DNA of 22,954 nt, from positions 1-22,954 of IMG/VR virus record IMGVR_UViG_3300020056_001790; one strand, 5' to 3'. The notes beneath the pieces are model-generated. The model worked only from the letters and a program-made list of their open reading frames with translations. It was not told the origin of the DNA and made no database searches. Positions within the stretch are counted from its first letter, which is position 1. Each line of letters opens with the position of its first letter. Positions 6,620 to 14,761 of the stretch are shown here, in pieces. The position numbers and the translations under genes were made by a program. This DNA is from a virus.

Positions 6620-7270
6620 CTATAATCTACCAAATGCCCATTTTCTTTCTTCGCACCACCAACAGTTATCACAATGAGATTCAAATGTTGTTGTTGGTGT
6701 AGTACAACTTCTTGTTTTATCAAATAAATCTTCTATGCCTAGAATACGGTATGCGGTTGCAACATCACGTTTATCATGATTTTTCATAGGTGAAAAATGT
6801 TTACCATTTATTACGTGTGAATGTTTTTTGCTCCTATCGTCATCTAATTTGTCGTATTTTTTTGCAAGTTTGTTAAAACTATGATCTTGAGGTTTTGCAG
6901 TTATTGCTGTTATAAATCCTTCAATACCTTCTTGGTAATGTCTACGTTTTTGTTTTTTCATAAAATCAAGTTTTTCAAAACCTGTTCCTGAAAAGTTATG
7001 TACTAAGTGTTTTCCTAACTTTATCGGATATCTTGCTATTGTATACTGTATTATATTTTTTGAAAATATTTCTTGAAAAGGTGCCTCAGATTCTAATATA
7101 GTGAATGGAAAGATTGTTTGATTAATACTATTTTCAAAAATATATTTTGCTGTATAATAAAACAATAACGCAGAATCTGCACCACCACTTATACTAAATG
7201 CCAAGTTTTTTTTATTTCTTGGATAGTGTTCATTATAAATATCATCTAAAAATAGTACACCTGGTATCAA
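6620..7270 (-). CDS. PP-loop ATPase with C-terminal zinc site (QueC-like or sugar amidotransferase-like)
   Basis: A 216-residue protein with the PP-loop signature SISGGADS (26-33), which binds ATP and adenylates the substrate. Near the C-terminus are four cysteines spaced like a QueC zinc site: C189 in TRSC, then C200-x2-C203-x2-C206 in HCDNCWWCEERKWAF. QueC turns carboxy-deazaguanine into preQ0, but PP-loop amidotransferases of surface sugars (WbpG/PseA type) are an alternative that suits the location between kdsA and kdsB. The start is TTG 7270, overlapping the kdsA stop (CGTTGA) with GGAG six bases upstream. No other deazaguanine gene is present in the window. The middle is Lys/His-rich and not recognised. 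Confidence 0.7.
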   Translation of the reverse strand: MIPGVLFLDDIYNEHYPRNKKNLAFSISGGADSALLFYYTAKYIFENSINQTIFPFTILESEAPFQEIFSKNIIQYTIARYPIKLGKHLVHNFSGTGFEKLDFMKKQKRRHYQEGIEGFITAITAKPQDHSFNKLAKKYDKLDDDRSKKHSHVINGKHFSPMKNHDKRDVATAYRILGIEDLFDKTRSCTTPTTTFESHCDNCWWCEERKWAFGRL

Positions 7271-8064
7271 CGAAAACTCCGTACAGTTTGATTGATGTGA
7301 TATAGTTGACGCACTGTTTCTGCAAAGTCTTCCAAGCGTAGCATATTAGGCCCATCACTTGGTGCATTATCTGGATCAGGATGTACTTCTAAGAAGAAGT
7401 TATCAACACCCATGCCAGCGGCAGCATTAGCAAGAGCTGGAACATAAGCCCTATTACCACCACTGCTGTCACCTTGGCCTCCTGGCTTCTGGACTGAGTG
7501 TGTGACGTCAAATACCACAGGAACAGGAAAGTTGTCACGCATATACTGGATGCCAGTAAAATCAGTGACCAAAGTATTATATCCAAAACTAGTACCTCTT
7601 TCTGTTATCCAAACTTCTTTTGCACCATAGTGTGCTGTTTTACTTAGTATTCCTTTGACATCCCAAGGTGCTAGGAACTGTCCTTTTTTAACATTTATAA
7701 TACAGCCACTATCACAAGCTGCTTTGATTAGATCAGTTTGTCTGCACAAAAACGCAGGTATTTGCAGCACATCAACACTGCTGGTCATTCTATTCCAGTC
7801 TTTGATTTGATACACTTGTGACACATCATGCACATCAGTTAGTGTTTTTATTTCTAAACTTTTTTTGATTATATCAAAATGTTTTAGTGTATCTTCTAAA
7901 CCAATGCCACGTTTGCCTGTTATGCTTGTGCGATTGGCTTTGTCAAAACTTGCTTTAAAGATATATTCAATATCAAATAAATCACATACACGTTTGCATT
8001 CTTTAGCAATATCAAAACTATGTGATAAACTTTCGTGCTGACACGGTCCGGCAATAATTCTCAT
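7267..8064 (-). CDS. kdsA: Kdo-8-phosphate synthase, metal-dependent type
   Basis: KdsA condenses phosphoenolpyruvate with arabinose-5-phosphate to Kdo-8-phosphate, the first committed step of Kdo synthesis. The 265-residue protein covers the full family length. Motifs are GPCQHES at 6-12, KASFDKANRTS (37-47), LTDVHD (75-80), QIPAFLCRQTDL (101-112), INVKKGQF (123-130), ERGTSFGYN (155-163), FDVTHS (185-190), EVHPDPDNA (226-234) and SDGPN (236-240). C8 in place of the Asn of the E. coli enzyme, with H189, E226 and D237, marks the metal-dependent class. KANR and FDVTH favour KdsA over DAHP synthase. The ATG has GGAG upstream. The phosphatase KdsC and isomerase KdsD are not in the window, so host enzymes would be needed. 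Confidence 0.92.
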   Translation of the reverse strand: MRIIAGPCQHESLSHSFDIAKECKRVCDLFDIEYIFKASFDKANRTSITGKRGIGLEDTLKHFDIIKKSLEIKTLTDVHDVSQVYQIKDWNRMTSSVDVLQIPAFLCRQTDLIKAACDSGCIINVKKGQFLAPWDVKGILSKTAHYGAKEVWITERGTSFGYNTLVTDFTGIQYMRDNFPVPVVFDVTHSVQKPGGQGDSSGGNRAYVPALANAAAGMGVDNFFLEVHPDPDNAPSDGPNMLRLEDFAETVRQLYHINQTVRSFR

Positions 8065-8065
8065 G

Positions 8066-8344
8066 TTAGTCTCCGTCTCTTATAATATAATAGAGATCCA
8101 GTGTTTTGTCAAGTTGTTTCCGCAGTGTAGGATGTGTATCTGCCAATGCAAATAGTTCTCGCCAACTGTCGTATCCTAAATATCCTTGTGCTTTTGCTAC
8201 GCCCTCTGCATCTCCACCTATGATCCATCTTCCTGGATAAATGCTTTTTTTAGGCTCATCTCTAAACCGTGCATAAACTACACCTTGAGCTCTCTCATAT
8301 ATAAGAGCTTCGCCTGCTAGGTCTTCATTTTTTGGTCTAAGCAT
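8066..8344 (-). CDS. Small unknown protein
   Basis: A 92-residue protein from ATG 8344, which overlaps the stop of the dehydrogenase gene (ATGCTTAG) and has GGA seven bases upstream. The frame is open further upstream, but that would overlap the dehydrogenase gene by more than 60 bases. The sequence is mixed alpha/beta (GEALIYERAQGVVYARFRD; IYPGRWIIGGDAEGVAKAQG; LGYDSWRELFALADTHP) with no motif I can name. WIIGGDAEG looks like a turn around a small-ligand site but this is only an impression. It lies between the UDP-sugar dehydrogenase and kdsA, in the carbohydrate block. Confidence 0.55.
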   Translation of the reverse strand: MLRPKNEDLAGEALIYERAQGVVYARFRDEPKKSIYPGRWIIGGDAEGVAKAQGYLGYDSWRELFALADTHPTLRKQLDKTLDLYYIIRDGD

Positions 8345-9131
8345 CACGCATTCCGTTAAACACTGTTTTTGTAAACTGTTGATTATCGTTATCAATATCA
8401 CCGATTAAGTTGTATGGTAAATCCAAGTTTTTCAACAGTGTGTTAAAAGCCTTTACATCTTTGGGCAAACACATGCCACTGTATCCACGCAACTGTTTAT
8501 TAACATCTAAATACAAATCGTTAGTCTTACCTGTTGTTACATATGCATCTTTTATTTTACTGTAATCACATTCAAACTGCTCTGCAACTTCGTAAAAAAT
8601 ATTTGCAAAAACAATACGCAATGCAGCATACGTGTTGTTATAATATTTAAGTATTTCAGCTTCTGTAGGTGATAGTTGTTTTGTATTTTTTGGCAAGTGT
8701 CCATGTGCTTCAACAATCTTTTTGTATACATACGGATCGTTTGTGCCCACAGCCAATAGTTCGTGATTGTTAATAAAGTCGTCGGCTGCACAGCGTTCAC
8801 GTAAAAACTCTGGAGCAAAACAGATACGCAAATCTGCATATCTTGCAATCATAGATTCTGTAAATCCAACACTAACTGTGCTGCGAATGCAAACAATTCC
8901 TTTATAATCAAGACTGCTTAAATCGTCAACTACTTGTTCTACAATTTCTGTGTCACAATCATTTTCTAGATTTGGTGTTGGTACACAAACAAAAACTATT
9001 TCTGTATCTAATACATCTTTGATTTCTGTATCAAACTTAATATCGTGCGTGATAACTTGATGTTGTAGTAACGTAAAACCAGCACTGTTTGCACTGCCCA
9101 CAACACCCATTCCTATGATTCCTAGTTTCAT
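8337..9131 (-). CDS. Short UDP-glucose/GDP-mannose dehydrogenase family protein
   Basis: A 264-residue member of the UDP-sugar 6-dehydrogenase family, which oxidises a nucleotide sugar to the uronic acid with two NAD+. The N-terminal Rossmann motif is GIIGMGVVGSA (4-14), followed by VCVPTP (48-53), STVSVGFTE (84-92), APEFLRE (106-112) and the dimer helix LKYYNNTYAALRIVFAN with K162 and N166. The catalytic Cys is C221 in SGMCLPKD. Family members are usually about 390-450 residues; here the sequence stops about 40 residues after the Cys, so the C-terminal UDP-binding domain is missing. The ATG follows GGAAAG and overlaps the epimerase stop. It may be an active short form, act on another substrate, or need a partner. 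Confidence 0.85.
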   Translation of the reverse strand: MKLGIIGMGVVGSANSAGFTLLQHQVITHDIKFDTEIKDVLDTEIVFVCVPTPNLENDCDTEIVEQVVDDLSSLDYKGIVCIRSTVSVGFTESMIARYADLRICFAPEFLRERCAADDFINNHELLAVGTNDPYVYKKIVEAHGHLPKNTKQLSPTEAEILKYYNNTYAALRIVFANIFYEVAEQFECDYSKIKDAYVTTGKTNDLYLDVNKQLRGYSGMCLPKDVKAFNTLLKNLDLPYNLIGDIDNDNQQFTKTVFNGMRDA

Positions 9132-9991
9132 AATAAACTTTCCACTGTTTTCTTTAATCCTTCTTCCAAAGGCGTATAATCTGTAAATCCTGTTAGTGTT
9201 TGAACAAGAGTAGTATCAGGACATCTACGAGTAGCACTACCTTTAAGTCCAGGCAAGATTTCTAATCTATCTGGGTTAATGCCCATGTAACCCATTATCA
9301 TTTTTGCAACTACTGAAATACTTATTTCATTGTCGTTACCGACATTTACGGTTTTGTTACTGACATTATTTACAAGCATGTCTGTCATAGTAACAGCATC
9401 ATTTACATAACAAAAACTGCGTGTGTCATTGCCGTTGATATAGTACAATCCGTTTTTGCATCTTTCAATAAACTCGTTTACAAAATGATCAGTTTGTCCT
9501 GGACCGTACACATTAAAGTAACGAATAATCAAATAGTCAAGTCCACTGTTTGCAACTAGATTCTCTCCTAGTGCTTTTGGAATACTGTAACTCCAACGAG
9601 GATTGGTAATATCGTTGTACATAATAGGCACTGCTTCATCTGTAGGCACATGATAGTATCCGTTGTCAATAGTGCTGTTGAATATTTCACAAGTACTAGC
9701 AAACACAAACTTTGTGTTGGTATTTCTGTAGCGTTCAATAAGATTTACAGTGGGCAATGTGTTGTTGATTAACACATCTGTAGGATGATCGTAAAACAAC
9801 CGTGTGCCATTAGTTGCAGCTAGATGCACTATTACATCAGTATCGGGCATGAGTTTTGTTGTATTTGAATCAGCTAAGTCTTCGCCTCTAATCTTTTTAT
9901 CATATGGAACAACATGTCTTTGCTGTTCTTGCAAAAACTTATAGTAATGACTGCCTATAAAACCATGCGATCCTGTAAGTAACATTTTCAT
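9128..9991 (-). CDS. NAD-dependent epimerase/dehydratase (extended SDR)
   Basis: A 287-residue nucleotide-sugar epimerase/dehydratase. It has the Rossmann motif TGSHGFIGSH (6-15), VHLAATNG (55-62), FASTCEIF (97-104), the catalytic Y135-x3-K139 (YSIPK) and RYFNVYGPGQ (157-166), typical of UDP-glucose 4-epimerases, GDP-mannose 4,6-dehydratases and UDP-xylose synthases. The exact reaction cannot be read from the motifs. It is directly followed, with a four-base overlap, by a UDP-sugar dehydrogenase, so decarboxylation or epimerisation of the uronic acid product is one possibility. The ATG overlaps the stop of the glycosyltransferase gene before it. Confidence 0.87.
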   Translation of the reverse strand: MKMLLTGSHGFIGSHYYKFLQEQQRHVVPYDKKIRGEDLADSNTTKLMPDTDVIVHLAATNGTRLFYDHPTDVLINNTLPTVNLIERYRNTNTKFVFASTCEIFNSTIDNGYYHVPTDEAVPIMYNDITNPRWSYSIPKALGENLVANSGLDYLIIRYFNVYGPGQTDHFVNEFIERCKNGLYYINGNDTRSFCYVNDAVTMTDMLVNNVSNKTVNVGNDNEISISVVAKMIMGYMGINPDRLEILPGLKGSATRRCPDTTLVQTLTGFTDYTPLEEGLKKTVESLL

Positions 9992-10731
9992 TTTCTATTG
10001 TACCATTTCTTTTTTTCAGGGCCTTTGTCGTGTGTAAAATAGTAGTTAAGTGGACAATGATTTAGCGGAGTGTGAGTATCTACATTTTTGTATTTCATGC
10101 TAGACAGATTGAAAACATATTTTTCAAAATGACTTGCTGCTAACATACACACCTGTCCATCATACCATCTTTGTATTTGTTTTGGCTTACTATTCATTGT
10201 ATAATACATTTCGTATTTGTCAACAAAGTTGTTGTATTCCGGATGCTTTTTGTTGAATACTACATAGCCACTTTCTGCACTATAGCCAGTATCACCTAAA
10301 TAACTGTGATCAAATAATCCAACAAGTTTTTCTTTTTTCAAAGTATTGTCAATGATGCTGCCATCAAACTTGTTATGAAATATTATGTCACTGTCTATCC
10401 AAATCAACCTATCTGCGATAATATGTTTCAGTGCATATAAAAAAGCAAAACCTTTTTTAGCAAACTTTTGTTCTTTACTGTTGTTGGTTTTAGTGCAAAA
10501 GTTTTGCCAATCGGGTTTACAAATATAGTTCCAATCATAAACTTTTATTCTGCTATCAAAGTTTGATTCAACATTTTCTGCAATAACACAAAGTTCAAAA
10601 CTTGAATCAGCATATTGATAAAAAGTATCCATCATTCGTTTACCACATAAATCATAATAATCTTGATTCATTGTGGTAACGAATGTGTACTTGCGTTTCT
10701 TGGTGCCTAGTGTTTTATACTTCCGTGCCAA
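9988..10731 (-). CDS. DxD glycosyltransferase (GT-A type)
   Basis: A 247-residue protein with the layout of GT-A glycosyltransferases. It has a first strand YTFVTTMNQ (15-23), then YDLCGKRMMDTF, then the metal- and nucleotide-binding DSD in LIWIDSDIIF (109-118). SGYVVFNKKH and RWYDGQV come later. It is a paralogue of the plus-strand gene at 15643, with matching openings 'TF....YDLYGxRxxDSF' and 'DSRIxxxD' in both. No membrane segment is seen, so it probably works in the cytoplasm of the infected cell on a surface-glycan precursor. The start is TTG 10731, overlapping the cupin gene by 17 bases. A later ATG (residue 21) would remove the first beta strand, so the TTG is preferred. Confidence 0.75.
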   Translation of the reverse strand: MARKYKTLGTKKRKYTFVTTMNQDYYDLCGKRMMDTFYQYADSSFELCVIAENVESNFDSRIKVYDWNYICKPDWQNFCTKTNNSKEQKFAKKGFAFLYALKHIIADRLIWIDSDIIFHNKFDGSIIDNTLKKEKLVGLFDHSYLGDTGYSAESGYVVFNKKHPEYNNFVDKYEMYYTMNSKPKQIQRWYDGQVCMLAASHFEKYVFNLSSMKYKNVDTHTPLNHCPLNYYFTHDKGPEKKKWYNRK

Positions 10732-11059
10732 CCGATCGTCTTACAATATCGTTATGATTAAACTCTGCCCAGTATAGTTCAAACGCTACACCATCTTCAA
10801 GTCCTTCAAACTGATGAATAACACCTGGCTTGACTTGTGTAAAATCGCCTGGACCTAAAATAGTTTCATCAACTAAATCATAATCTTTCTGCCAAACACG
10901 CACAAGCATTTTACCCGACTCTACAAAGAAGCCATTCCATTTGAACCTATGTTCGTGTTCGCTACATTTATAACCTGCTTTATATTCAATACGATGAAAC
11001 TCTAGTACACCGTTAGCGTGGATAAGTTCAGTCTGTCCCCAAATCTTTCCTGCTTTCAT
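10715..11059 (-). CDS. Single-domain cupin
   Basis: A 114-residue cupin. Motif 1 includes HEHRFKWNGFFVESGKM (35-51), with metal ligands H35 and H37, and motif 2 includes PGVIHQFEGLED (78-89) with H82. The proteins I find closest in style are the C-terminal cupins of sugar isomerases/guanylyltransferases and phage sugar-binding cupins. A nucleotide-sugar isomerase or binding role is inferred only from the neighbouring glycosyltransferase and oxygenase genes. The ATG at 11059 has GGAGAAG just upstream and shares its first base with the last base of the oxygenase stop. Confidence 0.7.
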   Translation of the reverse strand: MKAGKIWGQTELIHANGVLEFHRIEYKAGYKCSEHEHRFKWNGFFVESGKMLVRVWQKDYDLVDETILGPGDFTQVKPGVIHQFEGLEDGVAFELYWAEFNHNDIVRRSVGTEV

Positions 11060-11628
11060 TATTCTTCTCCTTCAAAAAAATCAGCAAACAATCTTAAGCC
11101 TGTTTCCCAACTAATAGGCTTATTACCTATTTGTGGTTTAAAACATATTGTCCATCTACCTGGAGCATCTTCTGGATTGTATGTATCGTGCCAAACACCA
11201 GTGTTTACTAGTGTAGGTTTATTAGTATTTGCCTCTCCAATTTTTACACAATCTTCAATATTTGCGTACTCAACTAAACCATCATACATACGCTGATCGT
11301 CTGAAATATGAGGCTGTTCTTTAAAACTTTTAGTTGCATCATACCATCTAATAACACCACCGTCAACTCCGTAGCTAATGTTGATTTTACATAATCTATC
11401 ACCGTCGTGATGAATAGGAATACTTTGACCTGGCGATGTATAAAATGCTTCAACCTCGTCTAATCCAGCACCGCACATTGCGACAAACTCCTCCATTTGT
11501 TCATCGAAATATCCATACTTTTCTGTGATATTTTCTTCATTAAAAGGATGTGAATACGTTACTTCTAGTAGTGCATCAGGTCGTTTTATTTCAAACGGTA
11601 ATTTTAAATATCTGTATAGGTTATTCAT
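11059..11628 (-). CDS. 2OG-Fe(II) oxygenase-like protein
   Basis: A 189-residue protein with a double-stranded beta-helix oxygenase signature. HHD at 73-75 (SIPIHHDGDRLCKINIS) gives the His-x-Asp pair, H147 in NTGVWHDTYNP the distal His, and R158 in PGRWTICF the 2-oxoglutarate-binding Arg. Such proteins are frequent in marine T4-like phages and hydroxylate unknown targets. It is coupled to the cupin gene downstream and to an unknown gene upstream (CTATGA overlap, with GGAAAG before the ATG). Its substrate might be a sugar, a protein or a nucleobase; the sequence does not tell. Confidence 0.68.
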   Translation of the reverse strand: MNNLYRYLKLPFEIKRPDALLEVTYSHPFNEENITEKYGYFDEQMEEFVAMCGAGLDEVEAFYTSPGQSIPIHHDGDRLCKINISYGVDGGVIRWYDATKSFKEQPHISDDQRMYDGLVEYANIEDCVKIGEANTNKPTLVNTGVWHDTYNPEDAPGRWTICFKPQIGNKPISWETGLRLFADFFEGEE

Positions 11629-12131
11629 AGTAGCTTTCCAAAATCAATTATTTCGCTTTGTCTATTTACATCTTTCACAAAAAATGCACACAAACTATTT
11701 TCTTTTTCTTCTATAGGAATACTTAGTAAATGTCCATTTCGCATTTTAGGAAAAAACCATTTTACATCGTTGTAAAAGTTTGTTATTTCAACTGTGCCAA
11801 ACTTAGGATGGGTACTAGTTAAGGGATTAAATAAAAACGCTTCAAATCCTCTTTCGTTTAAACTAGTTAAAGGTAAAACTTCTAAATCACTACCTGCTTG
11901 ACTACATCCAACAGCTAAACACCAATCTAACGGCATTGTTATTTCATTACCGTTTATTTCTAAAACTACAGCAGGCGAGTTAAAGGACTCTAAAAAGATT
12001 AAAGGATTAAAAAAGAAATCTGGTTCTTTAGGATTACTGTTATCTAATATAGAAAATCTTATTTCGTCGTCTATTGTTTCGGGTATTTTATTCAAAGAAA
12101 ACGATGTGTTTTCAAGTGTTAATATTCTCAT
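11625..12131 (-). CDS. Conserved phage protein encoded after uvsW
   Basis: A 168-residue protein of unknown function. It has a run of recognisable segments: MPLDWCLAVG (66-75), VLPLTSLNERGFEAFLFNPL (84-103), YNDVKWFFPKMRNGHLLSIP and CAFFVKDVNRQSEIIDF. I remember very similar blocks in a gene found in many marine T4-like phages. The content is beta-rich and soluble, without enzyme motifs. The ATG directly follows the uvsW stop (TAAATG), which suggests translational coupling, but there is no evidence that it works with the helicase. Confidence 0.6.
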   Translation of the reverse strand: MRILTLENTSFSLNKIPETIDDEIRFSILDNSNPKEPDFFFNPLIFLESFNSPAVVLEINGNEITMPLDWCLAVGCSQAGSDLEVLPLTSLNERGFEAFLFNPLTSTHPKFGTVEITNFYNDVKWFFPKMRNGHLLSIPIEEKENSLCAFFVKDVNRQSEIIDFGKLL

Positions 12132-13595
12132 TTATTTCCAATCTACTTTTTCTATAGTGAATGGGTACTGCGCCTCTTTGTAAAACTTTTTACGTTGAGT
12201 AAGGTGCCGCTTCGCAAACTTACAAGTGCTTGTAAGATCCCATATTTGCACGAAGTCTTTGTCCTTTGCCTTTCTAACGCCTCTACCTATAGATTGAATA
12301 ACTCTAACAAAACTTTTTCCAGGTTCAATAAGTACAAGGTTAAAAATACGAGGGATATTAATACCAACAGCAGCGACACCATAAGTGGCAATAACCACTT
12401 GATTATCTGCCGTGTTGATTTCGTCATACGCATCTTTTCTATCCTTTAGTTTTACATCGCCTTTTACGAATGTTGATCCTGGTATAAGTTCTTGTAGCAT
12501 CTCGCCTGCACTAATCCTATCTACAAGTATTAGAGTATTGCCTGATTGTTTTACACTGTTTAATAGTTTGCCTATATATTCGATTCTTGCTTGATTTGTT
12601 GTTAAATATTTTAATTCTTCTTGATAGTTTGTATGTGCTACTGTGTCAATAAGTTGCACAATATTAACATGACATGCTGAAAGCACTCCTTTGTCTTGTA
12701 GTTCTTTTGCAGTAATCTCGCCAATGACTGGACCTAAACTTGCGTGTATACTTTCAAACTCAAACTTTTCTTTAGGTACAGTGCCTGTTAGTCCCCAACG
12801 TATCGGAGCATTACGCAAGTTACGTGTTAACAAGTTTTTAAGAACTTCTGCTTTTGCTTGGTGTACTTCGTCCACAATAACTGTGCTTACACCTTCTAAA
12901 AACTCTGCAAGACTTAAAACTGCTTCGCCATCCTTGTGTCTTTTGTCTAAAATGTTTAAACTTTGCCATGTACAAATAGTATGTGTTTTGTTTAACATCT
13001 TTCTATCGCCAAAATACACACCTACATCTAGTCCACAGTTAATATAGTCTTCTTCAGTTTGTTCAACTAGACTTTTGTTAGGAACAATAACAAGACTACG
13101 ACCGTACTTTTCACTCATGTGTGACAGTGTAGCAGTTGTAATAGTTTTACCTGCACCTGTTGCAATCTGTTGCAGGCTTTGTGGATTGTTTGCAAAGTTG
13201 TTGATTGCTTCGACTTGATAGTCACGCAGAATGATTTCTTCACCTTCTGCAGGATGTCCTTTAGGCCAGCATACACCTTGGTCAGCCCAATAGCGTTCTG
13301 TTACTGGTGCAAAGCTCAAGTCGATTGGATGACGTCTGTCTTCAATATCAACTATTTGAACATTGTTTTTAGCAAGTACTTCAGTAACAATATCCAAGTG
13401 ATTAACATAGCCAGTACCGCCAATACCAAAAAAAGCAACTTTGCCGTCCCACCTGCCAAGTTTATACTGTGGCATATATCGTGCGTATGGCACATCAAAC
13501 TTGAGAGCATTTGATAACTTTCGCCGTACATCTACATCTAATCCTTCTAGTTTGATGTTTACTTCATCTTCTATGATAAGTTTACATGTTGCCAT
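12132..13595 (-). CDS. uvsW: UvsW-type SF2 DNA/RNA helicase
   Basis: UvsW unwinds branched DNA and R-loops and drives the switch from origin-dependent to recombination-dependent replication in T4. The 487-residue protein has the full SF2 set: LRDYQ (123-127, Q-like motif), Walker A ATGAGKT (145-151), DEVH (242-245), LTGT (269-272), LILVDR (355-360), ATYGVAAVGINIP (403-415) and QSIGRGVRK (434-442). About 120 N-terminal residues precede the helicase core as in T4 UvsW, with ARYMPQYKLGRWDGK matching the N-terminal domain. It overlaps the gene before it by 25 bases. It sits between two carbohydrate islands, away from uvsX and uvsY. Confidence 0.93.
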   Translation of the reverse strand: MATCKLIIEDEVNIKLEGLDVDVRRKLSNALKFDVPYARYMPQYKLGRWDGKVAFFGIGGTGYVNHLDIVTEVLAKNNVQIVDIEDRRHPIDLSFAPVTERYWADQGVCWPKGHPAEGEEIILRDYQVEAINNFANNPQSLQQIATGAGKTITTATLSHMSEKYGRSLVIVPNKSLVEQTEEDYINCGLDVGVYFGDRKMLNKTHTICTWQSLNILDKRHKDGEAVLSLAEFLEGVSTVIVDEVHQAKAEVLKNLLTRNLRNAPIRWGLTGTVPKEKFEFESIHASLGPVIGEITAKELQDKGVLSACHVNIVQLIDTVAHTNYQEELKYLTTNQARIEYIGKLLNSVKQSGNTLILVDRISAGEMLQELIPGSTFVKGDVKLKDRKDAYDEINTADNQVVIATYGVAAVGINIPRIFNLVLIEPGKSFVRVIQSIGRGVRKAKDKDFVQIWDLTSTCKFAKRHLTQRKKFYKEAQYPFTIEKVDWK

Positions 13596-14761
13596 CTAGC
13601 ATATCTTTCAGTTAGTGGAATCTCTTCGTCATAATATATAAATAGATCACTATTTACTATATACTTTTTTACATGTTTAGTTGTTGGTATACTACTCAAA
13701 CTTAACACACACATTGGCATCCACTTTGTTCTCAATAATAACTTTGGTAGTTTATTCTTTTTAATATACACTATTTCAGTGGTGTTGTCAACCCAGTTGT
13801 TTAATCTATTGTCTTTTACAAAGGTATTAATATTTTCAGAATCGTCTTTGTTATCAGTTCTAAACAAAACACTTTGTTTTTCATCACTTATAAAGTATTT
13901 AAATGCATTATATACATTATATACTTGATTGTATTCTTCGTTATCGTCTATTAAAACTAGTATAGGAAATCTATTAAGATGTAATATAGATTCTGCTAGA
14001 TTTTGAATCGTATACTGACTTGGTTTTACTAGACATTTAATATCTTCTCTTGATGCAATAACAGCAGGCAATGATGAACTAATATTATACTCTACAAAGT
14101 CTAATCCGTATCTTCTTTTCCTATCTAGTAAATGTAATCCTGTGTACTCTTTTCCAAGTTCTTTTTCGATCAAACTTTTACTATCGTCTTTGATATTTGA
14201 AAAAAGTTGATTATTATAGCAGGTTTTGTACTCAAATTCGTTTGACAGTACATAACAGATTTGGTTGTAATAATCTAATAGTTCTTGATCTATTTCAAAC
14301 GATGTGTCTTTGAACAGTTTTATAACTTGAAAAATCATATCTTCATTTAGTCTATAAAAATGCTCATGCGATCCTTTTCTATGCACATATTCTTTATGCT
14401 TGAACTGTATGCTGTTTATCTTCATTATATCTTTTTTGCTAAAAGGAAATCTTACTTTAATCCATTTCCAGTCAGATTTTGAAGATTCGTATACCATATT
14501 AGAATATACATCTTCTGTATCTACTATTTTAATATATTTAGAACGATCAATAGTACGCAAAGGTTGTTTGGATAAAATATCAGTAGGCATTTCTGGAAAC
14601 ACACTAGACAGAATGGTTTTGCACAAGTTGTATTGCCTATCTGTAAGTGCTGTTCCTTTTGCACATTGGCGTTCTATGCTTTCTAATATTTGCTTGTTTT
14701 TATCTTCAACACCAATGTCTCTTACATAGTGAGTGAGATATTGTTCTATATATTCAAACAT
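13571..14761 (-). CDS. Large unknown protein upstream of uvsW
   Basis: A 396-residue protein I cannot assign. The N-terminal part is helical with TALTDRQYNLCKTILSS (37-53), and the middle is charged and Tyr/Lys-rich. The C-terminal half alternates hydrophobic strands and charged loops (FPILVLIDDNEE, then VLFRTDN, TEIVYIKKN, MCVLSLSS and VNSDLFIYYDEEIPL). This vaguely recalls the second RecA-like lobe of a helicase but lacks a Walker A motif and any DExx box. A degenerate helicase partner is a guess. The 25-base overlap with uvsW suggests co-translation. The ATG has GGACAAATAA before it. Confidence 0.55.
   Translation of the reverse strand: MFEYIEQYLTHYVRDIGVEDKNKQILESIERQCAKGTALTDRQYNLCKTILSSVFPEMPTDILSKQPLRTIDRSKYIKIVDTEDVYSNMVYESSKSDWKWIKVRFPFSKKDIMKINSIQFKHKEYVHRKGSHEHFYRLNEDMIFQVIKLFKDTSFEIDQELLDYYNQICYVLSNEFEYKTCYNNQLFSNIKDDSKSLIEKELGKEYTGLHLLDRKRRYGLDFVEYNISSSLPAVIASREDIKCLVKPSQYTIQNLAESILHLNRFPILVLIDDNEEYNQVYNVYNAFKYFISDEKQSVLFRTDNKDDSENINTFVKDNRLNNWVDNTTEIVYIKKNKLPKLLLRTKWMPMCVLSLSSIPTTKHVKKYIVNSDLFIYYDEEIPLTERYARWQHVNLS

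Noticed and set aside
7234-7241. Exact TATAAATA on the plus strand
   Set aside because: No plus-strand gene follows; expected by chance in AT-rich DNA. The same holds for the copy at 13637-13644.
7267-8064. DAHP synthase instead of KdsA
   Set aside because: KANRTS, FDVTHS and SDGPN are typical of Kdo-8-phosphate synthase and the kdsB gene is close by.
13571-14761. Active helicase in the gene before uvsW
   Set aside because: No Walker A or DExx motif is present, so only a vague resemblance to a helicase lobe remains.
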